64,000 nucleotides of DNA from Chitinophaga sancti (GTDB taxonomy: Bacteria; Bacteroidota; Bacteroidia; Chitinophagales; Chitinophagaceae): the NCBI RefSeq assembly GCF_034087045.1, contig NZ_CP139247.1, positions 7,466,001 to 7,530,000 of the forward strand, read 5' to 3'. The translations under genes and the position numbers were made by a program. Under the pieces are notes generated by a model that did not search any database, had not been told where the DNA came from, and saw only the letters and a program-made list of their open reading frames with translations. This document shows, piece after piece, positions 61,393 through 64,000 of this stretch; the stretch's first letter is position 1; the number at the start of each line of letters is the position of its first letter.

Positions 61393-62988
61393 ATGAAACG
61401 CTACTATATAATTATTGCAGTACTACTTTTGGGTGCTACTGCATGTACGAAGAACTTTGAGGACTATAATACGGATAATACTGGTGTTTCCACTGGTCAG
61501 CTGAAACCTGACTTTAATGATGTGGGCATTTACCTGTTGCAGGCAGAGCGTTCCATCATCAACTTTTCCGGTGGTGGCGACCCTAACTCTTACCAGGTAC
61601 AGCAGAACCTGAATGCGGATTTGTTTTCAGGTTACTTTATGTCTCCCAACCCATTCAATGGAGGTCTGAATAATACCAACTACTTTATGATGACAGGATG
61701 GAATGGTGAGGCTTTTAAAGTAGGTTATCTGAACATCATGTCTCCTATCTCCAAACTGCGTACTAACCGAATCGATACTGCATATCCTGCAGTATGGGCG
61801 GTAGCACAGATCATACGGGTAGCAGGTATGAGCCGTGTGACTGACATCTATGGTCCTATTCCATACAGCCAGGCTGGTAGTTCAAAGACTGATCTGCCTT
61901 ATGACAGCCAGGAAGATATCTACAAACGTTTTTTCCTGGAGCTGGATACAGCTACTGCCAATTTGCAGAGTTTTATCAACAATGGTGATTCACTGCCTTT
62001 CACCTTTGCAAACTTCGACCTGGTGTATAGCGGTAACTTCACCAAGTGGTTACAGTTCGCCAACTCTCTTCGTCTGCGCTTAGCGATGCACATTGTGAAA
62101 GCGGATGCAACTACAGCACAGGCGCAGGCAGAGAAAGCACTGAATCCTTCCAATGGTGGTGTAATCACTGCTAATAGTGGTAACATGAACGTACAATTGG
62201 GTGGTAGCTTTACTAATCCGCTGGTGTATATCGACAGGAACTGGGGGGATACCCGTATAGGTGCTGATATTGCCTGTTATCTGAATGGGTACAATGATCC
62301 AAGGATCAGCAAGTACCTGGGCATGTCTACCGATTCCAAAATTACTTCGCAATATATTGGTATCCGTTTAGGTGCGGTGACCAGCTCTAATACTAAAGAT
62401 GATTATCTCGGGTATTCTGCACTGGGTTCTTCATTTTCACTGGCTACACCTGTGCAGATTATGACAGCTGCGGAAGTATACTTTCTGAGAGCCGAAGCTG
62501 CGGTACGTGGTTGGGCAAATGCTGGTGGAAGTGCACAGGAGTTGTATAATGAAGGTATTACTACGTCAATGAACCAGTGGAGTGCAACGATTGGTAGTTA
62601 TCTGAGTGATGCTACAAGTACGCCTGCGGCTTATGTAGATCCGAAGAATAGTGCGAATGATAAGGAGGCACAGTCTACTATTACTATTCAGTGGGATGAT
62701 GCAGCAAGTACGGAGGTGAAAATGGAGCGTATTATTACACAGAAATGGATTGCGATGTTCCCTGAGGGGCAGGAAGCGTGGACAGAGCATAGGAGAACAG
62801 GGTATCCTAAACTGTTCCCTGTGGCGCATAATCAGAGTTCAGGTGTGGTGAGTGATGCGGAAGGTGTGAGAAGGTTGCCTTATCCACAGCAGGAGTATAA
62901 TACGAATGCGACGGAGTTGAATAAGGGGATTTCATTGTTAGGTGGGGTTGATAATGCGGCTACGCATATGTGGTGGGATAAGAATTAA
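61393..62988 (+). CDS. SusD/RagB-family outer-membrane lipoprotein (SusD-like 2)
   Basis: This 531-residue protein has a lipobox (LLLGATAC, Cys18), then TKNFEDYNTDNTGVSTGQLKPDF and the SusD-like_2 markers VTDIYGPIPYSQAGSSKTDLPYDSQEDIYKRFF and IMTAAEVYFLRAEAAVRGW. Near the end WIAMFPEGQEAWTEHRRTGYPKLFPV matches the conserved C-terminus. It starts 20 bp after SusC, ends before a cluster of strong hairpins, and forms the ligand-binding lid of the preceding transporter. The subgroup suggests a ligand like that of the other pair in the window, but the proteins differ clearly. Confidence 0.93.
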   Translation: MKRYYIIIAVLLLGATACTKNFEDYNTDNTGVSTGQLKPDFNDVGIYLLQAERSIINFSGGGDPNSYQVQQNLNADLFSGYFMSPNPFNGGLNNTNYFMMTGWNGEAFKVGYLNIMSPISKLRTNRIDTAYPAVWAVAQIIRVAGMSRVTDIYGPIPYSQAGSSKTDLPYDSQEDIYKRFFLELDTATANLQSFINNGDSLPFTFANFDLVYSGNFTKWLQFANSLRLRLAMHIVKADATTAQAQAEKALNPSNGGVITANSGNMNVQLGGSFTNPLVYIDRNWGDTRIGADIACYLNGYNDPRISKYLGMSTDSKITSQYIGIRLGAVTSSNTKDDYLGYSALGSSFSLATPVQIMTAAEVYFLRAEAAVRGWANAGGSAQELYNEGITTSMNQWSATIGSYLSDATSTPAAYVDPKNSANDKEAQSTITIQWDDAASTEVKMERIITQKWIAMFPEGQEAWTEHRRTGYPKLFPVAHNQSSGVVSDAEGVRRLPYPQQEYNTNATELNKGISLLGGVDNAATHMWWDKN

Positions 62989-63003
62989 GTCGTGTGATGT
63001 ATA

Positions 63004-63045
63004 AAACTAAAAGCCCCGCCTCGGTTGAGGCGGGGCTTTTAGTTT
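63004..63045. terminator. 19-bp perfect terminator hairpin after SusD
   Basis: Arms 63004-63022 and 63027-63045 with a GGTT loop; A-rich and T-rich outer ends let it work on both strands. Confidence 0.92.
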
Positions 63046-63064
63046 ATAGTTGTTTGCTTTTGTT

Positions 63065-63107
63065 GAGCCGATTAAACCGTTCGCTTCGCGAACGGTTTAA
63101 TCGGCTC
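63065..63107. repeat. 20-bp perfect inverted repeat, second of three hairpins
   Basis: Arms 63065-63084 and 63088-63107 with a 3-nt loop; no T tract. It follows the terminator by 19 bp. Confidence 0.88.
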
Positions 63108-63108
63108 G

Positions 63109-63152
63109 CGTGCTTTATGGTGCTTGCCAGAGGGCAAGCACCATAAAGCACG
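63109..63152. repeat. 20-bp perfect inverted repeat, third of three hairpins
   Basis: Arms 63109-63128 and 63133-63152 with a 4-nt loop, one base after the previous hairpin; no T tract. The arm sequence is unrelated to the second hairpin. Confidence 0.88.
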
Positions 63153-63189
63153 AAATAGCGCGAAGTACTAATTAGCGAAGTATAAATTG

Positions 63190-64000
63190 CTAGTTGATGA
63201 CTAAGGTTTCAATTGAGTGTGGTAAGCTCTTTACATCTGTACTATTCCCTTTTATCCACAGCTTATAAGCGAATTCTTTATCACTTGTATTCAGCACCAC
63301 TACTACCGTCTTACCATCTTTATTTACAAAAGCAGTCGTTTGGAGATCACTCCTGTTTGAAGATGCGACGATACGCTTTGCACCAGGACGTATGAATTTA
63401 GAAAAATGCCCCATATAGTAATAAGCATTCGTATAAATCAGTTCACCCGTCTTTGTATCTGCATGCACAGGTGCAAAACAGAAATTACCTACGTGATTAG
63501 GACCACCTTTATCATCCAGCAGGATATTCCAGTCAGTCCAGGCGACAGTACCACTATTGAAATCATTCAATAAAGAGTTACCATAACGCTCACCCAGTGC
63601 CCAATCATTGACTTTATCCAGTTTGAACGCTTCTACACAACCTTCTGTGAAGATGAGGTTCTTACCAGGAAATGCTTCTTTTACATTTCGTACATTATCA
63701 AATTCCATGGTACTACCAGTCCACGTTTCATACCAATGGTAACCAATACCCCATACAAACTTTGCAGCTGCAGGGTCTTCAAGAATTGTGCTGGCGCGGT
63801 GATAGATCAGGTCACGGTTATGATCCCAAGCGATGAGTTTCTTCGTGCTCATACCCGCACGTTGTAAGGTGGGACCTAAATAATACTTAATGAAATCTCT
63901 TTCTTCTTCCGCAGTAAAGTTGCAGGATTCCCATATTTGTTTTGCCATCGGTTCATTCTGCACACTTAAACCCCATACCGGAATACCGAGAGATTCGTAT
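63190..64000 (-). CDS. Glycoside hydrolase family 30 enzyme (5' end outside window)
   Basis: About 270 C-terminal residues are visible. The acid/base Glu is in GLSVQNEPM at the cut end and the nucleophile Glu in KNLIFTEGC. Between them lie YLGPTLQRAGM and KKLIAWDHNRD. The C-terminal beta domain is YYYMGHFSKFIRPGAKRI, TTAFVNKDGKTVVVVLNTSDKEF and SLPHSIETLVI. This is the glucosylceramidase/beta-1,6-glucanase-like GH30 group. It is convergent with the SusD gene across three hairpins and belongs to the same glycan-use locus as the GH43 enzyme. The signal peptide and first half cannot be seen. Confidence 0.88.
   Translation of the reverse strand, partial: YESLGIPVWGLSVQNEPMAKQIWESCNFTAEEERDFIKYYLGPTLQRAGMSTKKLIAWDHNRDLIYHRASTILEDPAAAKFVWGIGYHWYETWTGSTMEFDNVRNVKEAFPGKNLIFTEGCVEAFKLDKVNDWALGERYGNSLLNDFNSGTVAWTDWNILLDDKGGPNHVGNFCFAPVHADTKTGELIYTNAYYYMGHFSKFIRPGAKRIVASSNRSDLQTTAFVNKDGKTVVVVLNTSDKEFAYKLWIKGNSTDVKSLPHSIETLVIN

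Noticed and set aside
1..64000. tRNA, rRNA or prophage genes
   Set aside because: I read the gaps longer than 200 bp and found no cloverleaf, rRNA signature or phage structural gene; this does not rule out very unusual RNAs.

Overview
The window looks like a chromosomal segment from a member of the Bacteroidota, most likely Chitinophagaceae and Chitinophaga-like. The signs are a type IX secretion sorting domain followed by a PorP/SprF gene, two SusC/SusD outer-membrane pairs, an ECF sigma/FecR/STN-SusC signalling cascade, many signal-peptide glycoside hydrolases, and promoters that fit the Bacteroidota pattern (TTTG, about 19 bp, TAnnTTTG). I see no rRNA, tRNA or CRISPR array.

Layout. 1-1.1 kb: end of a T9SS cargo protein plus PorP/SprF. 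1.36-5.85 kb: a tightly overlapping carotenoid operon (crtI, crtB, crtZ, fused lycopene cyclase) on the minus strand, divergent from a MerR regulator that carries the Wx9EH and ExHxxG motifs of B12-dependent CarH photoreceptors. 6.1-15 kb: housekeeping and cell-surface genes (YkgJ-type Cys-cluster protein, outer-membrane barrel, GH20 hexosaminidase, PAS histidine kinase with a separate CheY-like partner, DUF5686 protein). 15.2-18.7 kb: PAP2 phosphatase, SRPBCC protein, AraC regulator and aldo/keto reductase. 18.9-20.2 kb: an IS110-type transposase. 20.3-26.3 kb: MarR-GNAT fusion with a perfect 24-bp operator-like palindrome, OsmC, two methyltransferases, a Gly-rich repeat protein and a ThuA-like protein.

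26.3-27.6 kb is an odd island: a bidirectional array of 11-bp-phased repeats around a hairpin, then a promoter plus compact stem-loop RNA candidate, then an Abi_2-family HEPN protein. 27.7-38.7 kb: an almost complete purine-to-ureide route (XdhA-XdhB-XdhC, urate oxidase, allantoinase, allantoate amidohydrolase, ureidoglycine aminohydrolase, OHCU decarboxylase, HIU hydrolase) ending in an uncharacterised HpcH/CitE-like protein that may handle the C2 end product.

38.8-44.2 kb: FecA-like receptor, HupE/UreJ-like membrane protein, DUF3500 lipoprotein and a LytTR response regulator. 44.3-53.7 kb: SusC, SusD, a CRTAC1/UnbV-type repeat protein and a vanadium-haloperoxidase-like protein, all on the minus strand and probably one functional unit. 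54.7-64 kb: a glycan-use locus with GH43, ECF sigma, FecR anti-sigma, STN-SusC, SusD and a GH30 enzyme cut by the window end. The leader of this SusC carries a textbook antisense promoter and terminator, predicting a roughly 90-nt antisense RNA.

The most notable recurring structural signals are long perfect inverted repeats between convergent genes (1.1, 15.8, 38.7 and 63.0-63.2 kb) and tandem repeats beginning at the 3' ends of genes (11.8, 20.2 and 45.6 kb).
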